Shown in pieces: positions 36,895-48,730 of a stretch of 64,000 nt of DNA. The notes below the pieces were generated by a model. The model did not search any database. It was not told the origin of the DNA and saw nothing but the letters and a program-made list of their open reading frames with translations. Numbering within the stretch: position 1 is the stretch's first letter; every line of letters begins with the position of its first letter. A program made the translations under genes and the position numbers. The stretch is taken from contig NZ_CP077290.1 in NCBI RefSeq assembly GCF_019047785.1, forward strand, positions 744,001-808,000, in the 5' to 3' direction. Origin of the DNA: Enterobacter cancerogenus. Its GTDB lineage: Bacteria > Pseudomonadota > Gammaproteobacteria > Enterobacterales > Enterobacteriaceae.

Positions 36895-39411
36895 ATGTCA
36901 CTCTCGCAGGTAAGCAAGGTGAATACTTTTTCTTATTCTCGAAATACATTTTTCTCTGGTTCGTTGCCACACCGCGCAAGTCGACTCTCGGCGATAGCGA
37001 CTTTTATTTTGGGCGTTTTTCCCGCAGCCGCAGGCGATCTTTATTTCATGGCAGATGCGCTTGAAAAAACACACTCGACGTCCCAGGGCATCGATCTGGC
37101 ACGCTTCGAGCGTGGAGAGCAGTTACCCGGTACCTACAGGGTAGAAATATGGCTTAATGAAAATTATATTCGAACGGAAAATATCTCTTTTATACCTGTA
37201 AACGGAGTCGGGTTGGCGCCTGAGCTTAACCGTGGAATGCTGGAATCACTCGGCGCCAGGGTTGATGCATTTCCTGAATTAGCCATGCTGCCGGCCGAGG
37301 CCATTATTACCGATCCCGGCGCATTTATACCGGATGCCACCACCCGGCTGAATTTTGACAAGCAGAGACTGGATATCTCTATTCCTCAGTCGGCGCTTAG
37401 CGCGCGCGCGCGCGGCACCGTTGACACGTCGCTCTGGAACCAGGGCATTTCTGCACTGCTGGTCAATTACAGCATCAATGGATCGCGCAACTGGAGCAGG
37501 GACGGTGATACCCAGGATCAGTTTTATACCAACCTGCAAAGCGGCATTAACGTTGGGCCGTGGCGCCTGCGTAACTACAGCACCGCGACGAAGAACAACG
37601 GAAAACAGTCATTTTCGTCGCTGAATACCACCCTGAGCCGCGACGTCCAGTTTTTGAGAGCGCAGTTTCAACTGGGGGAAACCAGTACTCCCGCCGACGT
37701 GTTTGACAGCGTGATGTTTCGCGGCGCACAGATTTTTTCTGACGACACGATGCTACCGGAAAGCTTGCGCGGCTTCGCCCCTATCATTCGGGGGATAGCC
37801 CGCACCAATGCTACGGTTACCGTGAAGCAAAACGGTTACACGGTTTATCAAACCTACGTGGCGCCCGGCAGCTTTGAAATTCGCGATCTCTATCCTACGT
37901 CGGCGAGCGGCGATCTGGACGTAACCGTCACCGAAGCCGACGGCAGCGTCCAGCATTTTGTGCAGCCTTTCTCTGCGGTTCCCGTCATGTTGCGGGAAGG
38001 ACGCGTAAAGTATGCGTTGAGCGGAGGAGAGTACCGAACCACGAAGAGTGGTGCCCAAACGCCCTCATTCGGTCTGGGCACGATGGCCTATGGCCTCTCC
38101 AATAATCTCACGCTGTACGGCGGCCTCCTGGGAGCGAGTAACTATGCGTCCGGGGTCCTGGGTACCGGCTTAAGCTTTGGCGATATAGGCTCACTGTCGG
38201 CCGACATAACCGTTGCCGATAGCAAACTCGTTGATGAGAAAAAACGCCGCAGCCGGGGACAGTCCTATCGCGTGCAATATTCTAAAACGGTGGCCACAAC
38301 CGACACCACCGTGACGCTCGCCAGCTATCGCTACTCTACAGAGGGATTTTATACCTTTCAGGAAGTGAATGAATTTAGCAGCCAGCGCTACAACAAGCGG
38401 AGCCGCCTGCAGCTCAACCTTAGCCAGTCGCTACAAACCTGGGGTAACTTTTATATTTCGGCATACCAACAAGACTACTGGAGCAAGCGGGGCTATGAAC
38501 GCAACGTCAGCACCGGTTTTAACACCAGTATTAGCGATATTAATTACTCGCTCGGCTACACCTACAGCGAAACGCCGGGCAAAGACCGTAAAGATCAGAT
38601 TGTAGCCTTTAGTTTGCAGGTGCCGCTGAGCAAATGGCTGCCGCAAAGCTGGGCCAGCTACAGCGTGAATATGCAAAAGAACGGCGCTGAGACGCACCAG
38701 GTCGGACTGAGCGGCACCGCGCTCGCCGATAATAACCTGAGCTACCTGGTCCAGCAGGGTTATACCTCGTCGGGCGGGGAATCGAGAAGCTCTCTGAGTG
38801 GTACCTATAAGGGCGGCTACGGCACCGTGAGCGCGGGCTACAACCACAGTCGACAGAACAGCCAGCTGAATTTTGGCCTGCAGGGTGGGATCGTCGGCCA
38901 TAACCATGGCGTGACATTCTCTCAGCCGCTGGGAGATACCGTTGTGCTACTGGAAGCGCAGGGTGCATCCGGCGTGAGAGTTCGCAATAACCCCGGCGTG
39001 AAAACGGACTGGCGCGGATACGCAGTGGTGCCCTATGCCAGTGCCTATCAGGAAAACCGTATTGCAATTGACACCGGTTCACTGGGAGCAGATGTGGATG
39101 TTGCCGAATCCGTGGTCAAGGTTGTGCCTACGCGCGGTGCCGTGGTACGCGCTACGTTCAAGGCGCGAACGGGAGTCCGTGCCTTGATAACGCTGATGTA
39201 TCAGAACACGCCTGTGCCCTTTGGCGCGATGGTAAAGCTCAACGAAAGCGATGCGATGAGCATTGTGGGGAATGACGGCGAAGTCTATATGAGTGGCCTG
39301 AACGACGGTGATGGCATAACGGTACAGTGGGGAGCAAAAACCTGCCGCGCCAAAATAACCTTGAACGTATTACCGGGTAAAATTCATCGTACTACCGCGA
39401 CATGTCGTTAA
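36895..39411 (+). CDS. Outer-membrane fimbrial usher
   Basis: An 838-residue FimD/PapC family usher. A signal segment (SRLSAIATFILGVFPAAAG) precedes DLYFMADALEKTHSTSQGIDLARFERGEQLPGTYRVEIWLN, the N-terminal chaperone-docking domain. The plug and 24-strand pore follow (RGFAPIIRGIARTNATVTVKQNGYTVY), with the C-terminal domains ending in a Cys pair (KTCRAK ... ATCR). The assigned ATG at 36895 lacks a Shine-Dalgarno; it lies 19 bases after the chaperone stop, and an earlier ATG (36872) overlaps the chaperone stop in another frame. GTG 36920 is an alternative start. Confidence 0.92.
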   Translation: MSLSQVSKVNTFSYSRNTFFSGSLPHRASRLSAIATFILGVFPAAAGDLYFMADALEKTHSTSQGIDLARFERGEQLPGTYRVEIWLNENYIRTENISFIPVNGVGLAPELNRGMLESLGARVDAFPELAMLPAEAIITDPGAFIPDATTRLNFDKQRLDISIPQSALSARARGTVDTSLWNQGISALLVNYSINGSRNWSRDGDTQDQFYTNLQSGINVGPWRLRNYSTATKNNGKQSFSSLNTTLSRDVQFLRAQFQLGETSTPADVFDSVMFRGAQIFSDDTMLPESLRGFAPIIRGIARTNATVTVKQNGYTVYQTYVAPGSFEIRDLYPTSASGDLDVTVTEADGSVQHFVQPFSAVPVMLREGRVKYALSGGEYRTTKSGAQTPSFGLGTMAYGLSNNLTLYGGLLGASNYASGVLGTGLSFGDIGSLSADITVADSKLVDEKKRRSRGQSYRVQYSKTVATTDTTVTLASYRYSTEGFYTFQEVNEFSSQRYNKRSRLQLNLSQSLQTWGNFYISAYQQDYWSKRGYERNVSTGFNTSISDINYSLGYTYSETPGKDRKDQIVAFSLQVPLSKWLPQSWASYSVNMQKNGAETHQVGLSGTALADNNLSYLVQQGYTSSGGESRSSLSGTYKGGYGTVSAGYNHSRQNSQLNFGLQGGIVGHNHGVTFSQPLGDTVVLLEAQGASGVRVRNNPGVKTDWRGYAVVPYASAYQENRIAIDTGSLGADVDVAESVVKVVPTRGAVVRATFKARTGVRALITLMYQNTPVPFGAMVKLNESDAMSIVGNDGEVYMSGLNDGDGITVQWGAKTCRAKITLNVLPGKIHRTTATCR

Positions 39412-39488
39412 CTTTCTGATTGCGTTGATTCGCATTATTACTTTTGCGAGAGAAGGCTTACGCCTCGCCTAAAATGAAGGAACATATG

Positions 39489-40469
39489 ATGTCCACCGTA
39501 TTTAAAATCGCGACGGCTGCTATGGTTTGCGCTATCTCTATGAATGCTTTTGCGCTGTGTTCTGCAAACGACGTAACGGTCAACTTCGATCACAATATCG
39601 TCGTTCAGCGGGATGCGCCCGTAGGGACGGTATTAGCAACGCTAACCACCCGTAATCCCATAAAATGTGACCCTGAGGGGCAGCAAATTGGATACGATGG
39701 CTCATGGTTTATTCAGCTCTCTGGAGCAAATGCGGATTATGGCGCCTCTCCGTTGGCCAACGTTCGGGCGACGGAGGTCCCGGGCATCGGCATCCGATGG
39801 AAAAACTTTTCCAGCACTACCGGAACCAGCGAGTTTGTCTCCAGGATGAACCTGAATAACGCGAGCTGGAGGCGAGGGGTCCTTCAGAATGGGGTATCAA
39901 CCTTCACAGATACCTTTGAACTGATCAAAACTAGCACCACCCCATTAACGGGCTCTATACCCGCGTTGACGCTAAATATGGAATACAGCACGCCGGTCAG
40001 CAATAACATTCAACGCCTGCCGCTTTATAAGTATATATTTTCGCCGATGAATATCAGCACCGCATCCTGTCAGATTGAAGATAAAAACCTGAATATTAAT
40101 ATGGGTATTGCGCTGTTGCCGAAGTTCAATGGCGTGGGCAGCACCCAAAATTCGGTGACGTTTTCCATACCGCTTATCTGTAGTGAACAGACCGCAGTAA
40201 ATGTCACTCTGGATAACGTCAGCCCGCTTGCCGATCCAGCCAACGGCGTACTGGGGTTAAATAGCAACTCGACAGCAAAAGGTCTGGGCATTCAGCTAAA
40301 ATATAACGATGCGCCCGTTCAGTTCGGCAAACTTATCAAATATGGCACGGCAGCCTCGCCAGGGGAGGTCGTCAATATTCCCTTCAAGGCCGCATATTAC
40401 ATGACCTCAGCGAATGCACAATCAGGCTCGGTGAGCGCCACGGCATCATTTACCATGACCTATCGTTAA
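39489..40469 (+). CDS. Fimbrial tip adhesin / minor subunit
   Basis: A 326-residue two-domain adhesin-like protein. The start chosen is the ATG 6 bases after AAGGAA (39489); three earlier in-frame ATGs exist. After a signal peptide (ending NAFA, mature LCSANDVTVNF) comes an N-terminal receptor-binding-like domain (about 25-175) with its own Cys pair, and a C-terminal pilin domain starting near SPMNISTASCQIEDKNLNINMG, with Cys in PLICSEQ and the terminal FTMTYR beta-zipper. Receptor unknown. It is the last gene of the operon. Confidence 0.82.
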   Translation: MSTVFKIATAAMVCAISMNAFALCSANDVTVNFDHNIVVQRDAPVGTVLATLTTRNPIKCDPEGQQIGYDGSWFIQLSGANADYGASPLANVRATEVPGIGIRWKNFSSTTGTSEFVSRMNLNNASWRRGVLQNGVSTFTDTFELIKTSTTPLTGSIPALTLNMEYSTPVSNNIQRLPLYKYIFSPMNISTASCQIEDKNLNINMGIALLPKFNGVGSTQNSVTFSIPLICSEQTAVNVTLDNVSPLADPANGVLGLNSNSTAKGLGIQLKYNDAPVQFGKLIKYGTAASPGEVVNIPFKAAYYMTSANAQSGSVSATASFTMTYR

Positions 40470-40621
40470 CTCTTAATTTAAATGGTCTGATGCGCGATAA
40501 GCGAAAGGAGCCCGCCGGCCTAATGCCGGTCATTTAAGTTGAATGGCTTTGTTTTTTTAAGGGCTATGTTGATGCGTTTGGCCTGGCTTGAATGAGCGGT
40601 TTTGATAACCATTCGAACACT

Positions 40622-40654
40622 AATAAAAAAAACGGGAACCAGCTGGCTCCCGTT
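40622..40654 (-). terminator. Intrinsic terminator of icd
   Basis: On the minus strand, an AACGGGAgCCAG / CTGGttCCCGTT stem is followed by a run of eight T residues, 22 bases after the icd stop. It lies convergent to the fimbrial operon. Confidence 0.88.
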
Positions 40655-40676
40655 CTTCTTTAACCCATACTCTGGA

Positions 40677-41927
40677 TTACATGTTCGCGATAATCGCGTC
40701 GCCAAACTCTGAGCATTTCAGCAGTTTCGCGCCTTCCATCAGACGTTCGAAATCGTAAGTTACGGTTTTCGCGTTAATCGCGCCTTCCATACCTTTAACG
40801 ATCAGGTCTGCGGCTTCGAACCATTCCATATGACGCAGCATCATTTCTGCGGACAGGATGATAGAGCCTGGGTTCACTTTGTCCTGGCCTGCATATTTTG
40901 GTGCAGTACCGTGGGTCGCTTCGAACAGCGCGCACTCGTCACCGATGTTTGCGCCTGGCGCAATACCGATACCGCCAACCTGTGCAGCCAGCGCATCGGA
41001 GATGTAGTCACCGTTGAGGTTCATACAGGCGATAACGTCGTACTCGGCAGGACGCAGCAGGATCTGCTGCAGGAACGCATCGGCGATCACATCTTTAATG
41101 ATGATCTCTTTACCGGTGTTCGGGTTCTTGATTTTCTGCCATGGGCCGCCGTCGATCAGCTCACCGCCGAACTCTTCGCTCGCCAGCTGGTAGCCCCAGT
41201 CTTTGAACGCGCCTTCGGTGAATTTCATGATGTTACCCTTATGAACCAGGGTCACGGAGTCACGGTCGTTGGTAATAGCATAGTCAATGGCTGCGCGAAC
41301 CAGACGCTTGGTCCCTTCTTCGGAGCACGGCTTGATGCCGATACCGCAATGTTCCGGGAAGCGAATTTTCTTCACGCCCATCTCTTCGCGCAGGAATTTA
41401 ATCACTTTTTCTGCATCAGCAGAGTCCGCTTTCCACTCGATACCCGCATAAATATCTTCTGAGTTTTCGCGGAAGATAACCATGTCGGTGAGTTCAGGAT
41501 GTTTAACCGGGCTTGGGGTGCCCTGATAGTAACGGACCGGACGCAGACACACGTACAGGTCAAGCTCCTGACGCAGTGCGACGTTCAGGGAACGAATACC
41601 GCCGCCGACCGGGGTGGTCAGTGGGCCTTTAATGGCTACGCGGTAGTCGCGGATCAGGTCCAGCGTTTCGGCTGGCAGCCAGACATCCTGGCCATAAACA
41701 TGCGTTGATTTTTCACCGGTGTAAATTTCCATCCAGGAAATTTTACGCTCGCCTTTGTAGGCTTTCTCAACAGCGGCATCAACCACTTTCAGCATTGCCG
41801 GGGTAACGTCTACACCGATACCGTCACCTTCGATGAACGGGATAATTGGATTGTGAGGAACGTTAATCTTGCCGTTTTGCAGGGTGATCTTTTTACCTTC
41901 CGCCGGAACAACTACTTTGCTTTCCAT
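40677..41927 (-). CDS. icd: Isocitrate dehydrogenase (NADP)
   Basis: TCA-cycle enzyme of 416 residues converting isocitrate to 2-oxoglutarate; same length as in E. coli. The phosphorylatable Ser113 lies in [14 protein letters not shown] (target of AceK), and the metal-binding signature [22 protein letters not shown] is intact. Codons are optimal, as for a highly expressed gene. It is divergent from rluE. Its 3' end is a classical integration site for e14 and phage 21 in E. coli, and a decayed copy of that end is present at 33.6 kb. Confidence 0.98.
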   Translation of the reverse strand: MESKVVVPAEGKKITLQNGKINVPHNPIIPFIEGDGIGVDVTPAMLKVVDAAVEKAYKGERKISWMEIYTGEKSTHVYGQDVWLPAETLDLIRDYRVAIKGPLTTPVGGGIRSLNVALRQELDLYVCLRPVRYYQGTPSPVKHPELTDMVIFRENSEDIYAGIEWKADSADAEKVIKFLREEMGVKKIRFPEHCGIGIKPCSEEGTKRLVRAAIDYAITNDRDSVTLVHKGNIMKFTEGAFKDWGYQLASEEFGGELIDGGPWQKIKNPNTGKEIIIKDVIADAFLQQILLRPAEYDVIACMNLNGDYISDALAAQVGGIGIAPGANIGDECALFEATHGTAPKYAGQDKVNPGSIILSAEMMLRHMEWFEAADLIVKGMEGAINAKTVTYDFERLMEGAKLLKCSEFGDAIIANM

Positions 41928-42041
41928 TAACCTCTCCTTCGAGCGCTTCTGGTTGTTACTGATCTTATGTTAATAAATTGTAATGAGCCTTCCGATAGTA
42001 CCTGATTGTCCGACGCCATGAAAGGTCTTCGTTATTAGGCT

Positions 42042-42047
42042 ATAATG
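42042..42047 (+). promoter_or_regulatory. -10 box TATAAT overlapping the first ATG of rluE
   Basis: A perfect TATAAT whose last three bases run into the ATG of the longer rluE frame (TATAATGCGG). No strong -35 is evident at 17 bases upstream. If used, the transcript would start near 42054, downstream of the first ATG. Confidence 0.5.
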
Positions 42048-42698
42048 CGGCAATTGATACAGCCTGAAAATACCATGAAGAAAACTTCTTTTAGAAAACA
42101 CCGGGTTGAGCGATTCAGCTCACAACAAGCCACCAGAAGCCCAAAGAAAACCCAGCCAACGCGGGTGATTCTGTTCAATAAACCCTACGATGTTTTGCCG
42201 CAGTTTACTGACGAAGCCGGACGCAGCACGCTCAAGGATTACATCCCCGTTCAGGGGGTTTACGCCGCCGGTCGTCTCGATCGCGATAGCGAAGGCTTAC
42301 TGGTCTTAACCAATGATGGCGCACTTCAGGCGACGCTCACCCAGCCGGGGAAACGTACCGGAAAAATCTATTTTGTGCAGGTTGAGGGCGAACCGGATGA
42401 AGACGCCCTGGCGAAACTGCGCACGGGCGTGACGTTAAACGATGGCCCCACGCTTCCGGCCGGAGTTGAACTTGTCAGCGAACCCGAGTGGTTATGGCCG
42501 CGCAATCCGCCCATTCGCGAGCGCAAATCGATTCCGACCAGCTGGCTCAAAATCACCCTTTATGAAGGCCGTAACCGTCAGGTGCGCCGCATGACGGCCC
42601 ACGTTGGCTTCCCTACGCTGCGCCTGATCCGCTACGCCATGGGTCGCTACACGCTGGATTCCCTGGCAAACGGCGCATGGCGAGACATTGCCCCTTAA
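42045..42698 (+). CDS. rluE: 23S rRNA pseudouridine(2457) synthase
   Basis: Small RsuA-family pseudouridine synthase with 217 residues from this start, as annotated in E. coli. The catalytic Asp is in [20 protein letters not shown] basic N-terminal extension ([13 protein letters not shown]) precedes the catalytic domain. The first ATG is part of a TATAATG string that looks like the promoter -10, so translation may start at ATG 42075 instead (207 residues). It is the first gene of rluE-nudJ-mnmA-hflD-purB. Confidence 0.94.
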   Translation: MRQLIQPENTMKKTSFRKHRVERFSSQQATRSPKKTQPTRVILFNKPYDVLPQFTDEAGRSTLKDYIPVQGVYAAGRLDRDSEGLLVLTNDGALQATLTQPGKRTGKIYFVQVEGEPDEDALAKLRTGVTLNDGPTLPAGVELVSEPEWLWPRNPPIRERKSIPTSWLKITLYEGRNRQVRRMTAHVGFPTLRLIRYAMGRYTLDSLANGAWRDIAP

Positions 42699-42707
42699 GG
42701 AGAAATG

Positions 42708-43181
42708 ATGTTTAAACCGCATGTTACGGTCGCCTGCGTGGTGCACGCGCAGGGCAAATTCCTGGTCGTTGAAGAGACCATCAACGGCAAGGCGCTGTGG
42801 AACCAGCCTGCCGGGCATCTTGAAGCCGACGAAACGCTGGTACAGGCTGCCAGACGCGAGTTGTGGGAAGAGACCGGGATCCACGCCGAACCGCAGCATT
42901 TCGTCCGTATGCACCAGTGGATTGCCCCGGACCATACCCCTTTCCTGCGTTTCTTATTTGCCGTCGAACTTAACGAAACATGCGCTACTGAACCGCACGA
43001 TGACGATATCGATCGCTGCCTGTGGGTCACTGCCGAGGAGATCCTGAACGCGCCAAACCTGCGCTCGCCGCTGGTTGCCGAAAGCATCCGCTGCTGGCAG
43101 TCCGCCGCGCGCCTGCCGCTTGAGGTTATCGGCGAGTTTAACTGGCCGTTTACAGAGGGTGTCAATGGTGGGGTGGCGTGA
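42708..43181 (+). CDS. nudJ: Nudix phosphatase NudJ
   Basis: A 157-residue Nudix hydrolase. E. coli NudJ releases phosphate from HMP-PP and nucleoside tri/diphosphates. The Nudix box is [23 protein letters not shown], which fits the GX5EX7REUXEEXGU pattern. An adjacent upstream ATG (42705) is too near the AAGGAG, so the second ATG is chosen, giving the E. coli N-terminus [13 protein letters not shown]. It lies 9 bases after rluE. The C-terminus is a few residues longer than in E. coli. Confidence 0.94.
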   Translation: MFKPHVTVACVVHAQGKFLVVEETINGKALWNQPAGHLEADETLVQAARRELWEETGIHAEPQHFVRMHQWIAPDHTPFLRFLFAVELNETCATEPHDDDIDRCLWVTAEEILNAPNLRSPLVAESIRCWQSAARLPLEVIGEFNWPFTEGVNGGVA

Positions 43182-43221
43182 TAGAATACGCCGCCTTGAA
43201 GTTCAATGTCGTGAGTATTCC

Positions 43222-44334
43222 ATGTCAGATAACAGCCAGAAAAAAGTGATCGTCGGCATGTCCGGCGGTGTCGATTCCTCCGTTTCCGCCTACCTGTTGC
43301 AACAGCAGGGTTATAAGGTGGAGGGCCTGTTCATGAAGAACTGGGAGGAAGACGATGGCGAGGAATATTGCACCGCTGCTGCGGATCTTGCCGATGCGCA
43401 GGCCGTGTGCGATAAGCTCGGCATTGAGCTACACACCGTTAACTTTGCCGCAGAATACTGGGACAACGTCTTTGAACTCTTCCTCGAAGAGTATAAGGCG
43501 GGCCGCACGCCAAACCCGGATATTCTGTGCAACAAAGAGATCAAATTTAAAGCCTTCCTGGAATTCGCCGCTGAAGACCTGGGCGCAGATTATATTGCGA
43601 CCGGCCACTACGTGCGTCGTGCAGATGTGAATGGCAAAAGCCAGCTGCTGCGCGGTCTGGATGGCAATAAAGATCAGAGCTACTTCCTTTATACGCTGAG
43701 CCACGAACAGATCGCCCAAAGTCTGTTCCCGGTTGGCGAACTGGAAAAGCCGGAAGTGCGTAAAATCGCCGAAGCGCTGGACCTGATCACCGCCAAGAAA
43801 AAGGACTCGACCGGCATCTGCTTTATCGGCGAGCGTAAATTCCGTGAATTCCTCGGGCGCTATCTCCCTGCACAGCCGGGCAAAATCGTCACCGTTGACG
43901 GCGATGAAATCGGTCAGCATCAGGGGCTGATGTACCATACCCTTGGTCAGCGTAAAGGGCTGGGTATTGGCGGCACCAAAGAGGGAAGCGAAGATCCGTG
44001 GTACGTGGTCGACAAAGATGTCGAAAACAATATATTGATTGTCGCTCAGGGCCATGACCATCCGCGCCTGATGTCCGTAGGGCTGATTGCGCAGCAGCTG
44101 CACTGGGTCGATCGCGAGCCGGTAAAAGGCACCCTGCGCTGCACGGTGAAAACGCGCTACCGTCAGACCGATATTCCCTGCACCGTCACCGCGCTCGACG
44201 ACGATCGCATTGACGTACGTTTCGACGAGCCGGTTGCCGCCGTCACGCCGGGCCAGTCCGCGGTGTTTTACAGCGGTGAAATTTGCCTGGGCGGTGGGAT
44301 CATTGAACAGCGCCTGCCGCTGCCCGCTGTTTAA
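43222..44334 (+). CDS. mnmA: tRNA-specific 2-thiouridylase
   Basis: Thiolates U34 of tRNA Lys, Glu and Gln using sulfur relayed by TusE. The 370-residue form starting [20 protein letters not shown] matches E. coli; the open frame runs further upstream through nudJ but is not conserved. The PP-loop SGGVDSS is at residues 14-20; catalytic cysteines are in [12 protein letters not shown] and STGICFIGE. It follows nudJ by 40 bases and is followed by hflD at 27 bases. Confidence 0.97.
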   Translation: MSDNSQKKVIVGMSGGVDSSVSAYLLQQQGYKVEGLFMKNWEEDDGEEYCTAAADLADAQAVCDKLGIELHTVNFAAEYWDNVFELFLEEYKAGRTPNPDILCNKEIKFKAFLEFAAEDLGADYIATGHYVRRADVNGKSQLLRGLDGNKDQSYFLYTLSHEQIAQSLFPVGELEKPEVRKIAEALDLITAKKKDSTGICFIGERKFREFLGRYLPAQPGKIVTVDGDEIGQHQGLMYHTLGQRKGLGIGGTKEGSEDPWYVVDKDVENNILIVAQGHDHPRLMSVGLIAQQLHWVDREPVKGTLRCTVKTRYRQTDIPCTVTALDDDRIDVRFDEPVAAVTPGQSAVFYSGEICLGGGIIEQRLPLPAV

Positions 44335-44361
44335 CACGATTGCACACATAAAGGAGAACGT

Positions 44362-46381
<2,020 letters not shown>

Positions 46382-46389
46382 TCTCCCTT

Positions 46390-46420
46390 CCCCCTTTTCG
46401 CCTGAAAAGGGGGTTGCTTT
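46390..46420 (+). terminator. Intrinsic terminator of purB
   Basis: CCCCCTTTTC / GAAAAGGGGG stem with a 4-base loop followed by TTGCTTTT, just after the purB stop. Confidence 0.85.
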
Positions 46421-46425
46421 TCACT

Positions 46426-46460
46426 GGTTTATTCAATGTTTATCCCCAAAACAACATAAT
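46426..46460 (+). promoter_or_regulatory. PhoP box and -10 of the phoPQ promoter
   Basis: GGTTTA-TTCAA-TGTTTA (46426-46442) matches the (G/T)GTTTA-N5-(G/T)GTTTA PhoP box. A CATAAT -10 follows after 12 bases (46455-46460), the canonical spacing. This makes phoPQ autoregulated, active at low magnesium. Predicted transcript start near 46467. Confidence 0.88.
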
Positions 46461-46503
46461 CGGCGTTAAACTATTCATACCATTTATTTAGGGAGAACAG
46501 ATG

Positions 46504-47175
46504 ATGCGCGTATTGGTTGTTGAGGATAACGCATTGCTACGCCACCACCTGAAAGTGCAGCTTCAGGAGATGGGACATCAGGTGGACGATGCCGAAGATG
46601 CGAAAGAAGCGGATTATTATCTCAATGAACACCTGCCGGATATCGCCATCGTCGATTTAGGTTTGCCCGATGAGGACGGTCTGTCGCTGATCCGTCGCTG
46701 GCGCAGCCATGACGTCTCCCTGCCGGTGCTGGTGCTGACCGCCCGTGAAGGCTGGCAGGACAAAGTAGAAGTCCTCAGCGCAGGCGCGGACGATTACGTC
46801 ACCAAGCCGTTTCATATTGAAGAGGTGGCCGCACGTATGCAGGCGCTGCTGCGCCGCAACAGCGGGCTGGCCTCGCAGGTTATCTCCCTGCCGCCGTTCC
46901 AGGTTGACCTCTCCCGTCGTGAATTCTCGATTAACGATGAGGTGATTAAACTCACCGCGTTTGAATACACGATTATGGAAACGCTGATCCGCAACAACGG
47001 CAAGGTCGTCAGCAAAGATTCCTTAATGCTCCAGCTTTATCCCGATGCGGAGCTGCGTGAAAGCCACACCATCGACGTGCTGATGGGACGTTTACGCAAA
47101 AAAATTCAGGCACAGTATCCGCAGGATGTGATCACGACGGTGCGTGGTCAGGGCTATCTGTTCGAATTACGCTAA
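46504..47175 (+). CDS. phoP: Response regulator PhoP
   Basis: A 223-residue OmpR-family regulator of the low-magnesium and antimicrobial-peptide response. Phosphoacceptor Asp51 is in [13 protein letters not shown]; the receiver ends near residue 120 and the winged helix covers about 125-223, ending [16 protein letters not shown] tandem ATG at 46501 is 5 bases after GGGAG and may be used instead. Its TAA is joined to the phoQ ATG (TAAATG), so translation is coupled. Confidence 0.98.
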   Translation: MRVLVVEDNALLRHHLKVQLQEMGHQVDDAEDAKEADYYLNEHLPDIAIVDLGLPDEDGLSLIRRWRSHDVSLPVLVLTAREGWQDKVEVLSAGADDYVTKPFHIEEVAARMQALLRRNSGLASQVISLPPFQVDLSRREFSINDEVIKLTAFEYTIMETLIRNNGKVVSKDSLMLQLYPDAELRESHTIDVLMGRLRKKIQAQYPQDVITTVRGQGYLFELR

Positions 47176-48639
47176 ATGAAAGGGATCGTACGCCATCTTT
47201 TCCCCCTCTCTTTGCGGGTTCGCTTTCTGCTGGCCACCGCAGCCGTGGTGCTGGTGCTCTCCCTCTCTTATGGGATGGTGGCGCTGGTCGGCTATAGCGT
47301 GAGCTTTGATAAAACGACCTTCCGCCTGCTACGTGGCGAAAGTAACCTGTTTTACACCCTGGCGAAGTGGGAAGATAACCACATCACCGTGGACATGCCT
47401 GAACACCTGAACCAGCAAAGTCCGACGCTGGCGATGATTTATAACGAAAAAGGCAAACTGCTGTGGGCCCAGCGCGATGTCCCGTGGCTGAAAAAGCGTA
47501 TTCGACCGGAATGGCTCAAGACCAACGGTTTTCATGAGATTGAGGCCGACCTTAACGCCTCCAGCGTGTTGCTGCGCGACGATCGTTCTCTGCAGCAAAA
47601 ACTGAACGAGATCCGCGAGGATGATGACGACACAGAAATGACCCACTCCGTCGCCATTAATCTCTATCCTGCCACCATGAATATGCCACAGCTGACTATC
47701 GTGGTGATCGACACGATCCCGGTTGAGCTTAAACGCTCTTATAAGGTCTGGAGCTGGTTCGTGTACGTTCTGGCGGCCAACCTGCTGCTGGTGATCCCGC
47801 TTCTATGGATTGCCGCGTGGTGGAGCCTGCGCCCAATTGAGTCGCTGGCGAAAGAGGTACGTGAGCTGGAAGAGCATCATCGTGAGAAGCTTAACCCCGA
47901 AACCACGCGCGAACTGACCAGCCTGGTGCGTAACCTCAACCGTCTGCTGAAAAGCGAGCGGGAGCGCTATGATAAATACCGCACCACGCTTACCGACCTT
48001 ACCCATAGCCTGAAAACGCCGCTGGCGGTGATGCAGAGTACGCTGCGGTCGATGCGCGGCGAAAAGCTTAGCGTCGACGAGGCCGAGCCGGTGATGCTGG
48101 AGCAAATCAGCCGTATCTCCCAGCAAATTGGCTACTACCTGCACCGGGCCAGCATGCGCTCCGGCAGCGCGTTGCTCAGCCGCGAACTGCACCCGGTCGC
48201 TCCGCTGCTGGATAACCTGACGTCGGCGCTGAACAAGGTTTACCAGCGTAAAGGGGTGAACATTAGCCTGGATATTTCGCCGGAGATCAGCTTCGTCGGT
48301 GAAAAAAATGACTTCATGGAAGTGATGGGCAACCTGCTCGATAACGCCTGTAAATATTGCCTGGAGTTTGTGGGAGTCTCCGCCCGCCAGACGGATAACG
48401 AGCTGCACATTATCGTCGAGGATGATGGTCCCGGTATTCCCCATAACAAACGCGACGTCGTTTTCGATCGCGGACAGCGTGCCGATACCCTGCGACCCGG
48501 CCAGGGCGTGGGATTATCCGTCGCACGCGAGATTGTCGATCAATACGATGGCAAGATAGACACCGGCGATAGCCTGCTCGGCGGCGCGCGAATGGAAGTG
48601 ATTTTTGGCCGTCAGCAGCCCACATCGGATAATAGTTAA
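47176..48639 (+). CDS. phoQ: Sensor histidine kinase PhoQ
   Basis: A 487-residue inner-membrane sensor of divalent cations, acidic pH and cationic peptides. Helices are at about 17-37 and 195-215, with the periplasmic PDC sensor between; the acidic patch EDDDDTE is present near residue 150. HAMP and dimerisation regions lead to the phosphorylated His in [12 protein letters not shown] (position 277 in E. coli), then N and G boxes ([25 protein letters not shown]). Directly coupled to phoP. Confidence 0.97.
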   Translation: MKGIVRHLFPLSLRVRFLLATAAVVLVLSLSYGMVALVGYSVSFDKTTFRLLRGESNLFYTLAKWEDNHITVDMPEHLNQQSPTLAMIYNEKGKLLWAQRDVPWLKKRIRPEWLKTNGFHEIEADLNASSVLLRDDRSLQQKLNEIREDDDDTEMTHSVAINLYPATMNMPQLTIVVIDTIPVELKRSYKVWSWFVYVLAANLLLVIPLLWIAAWWSLRPIESLAKEVRELEEHHREKLNPETTRELTSLVRNLNRLLKSERERYDKYRTTLTDLTHSLKTPLAVMQSTLRSMRGEKLSVDEAEPVMLEQISRISQQIGYYLHRASMRSGSALLSRELHPVAPLLDNLTSALNKVYQRKGVNISLDISPEISFVGEKNDFMEVMGNLLDNACKYCLEFVGVSARQTDNELHIIVEDDGPGIPHNKRDVVFDRGQRADTLRPGQGVGLSVAREIVDQYDGKIDTGDSLLGGARMEVIFGRQQPTSDNS

Positions 48640-48730
48640 GCCGTTATGTGAAAAAAGCGATGATCTCGCACGCAGGCTCCCGTCCTTCCGTTATAATCCG
48701 TCTCAGTAAGAGCCTGCGGAATAAAAAAAC

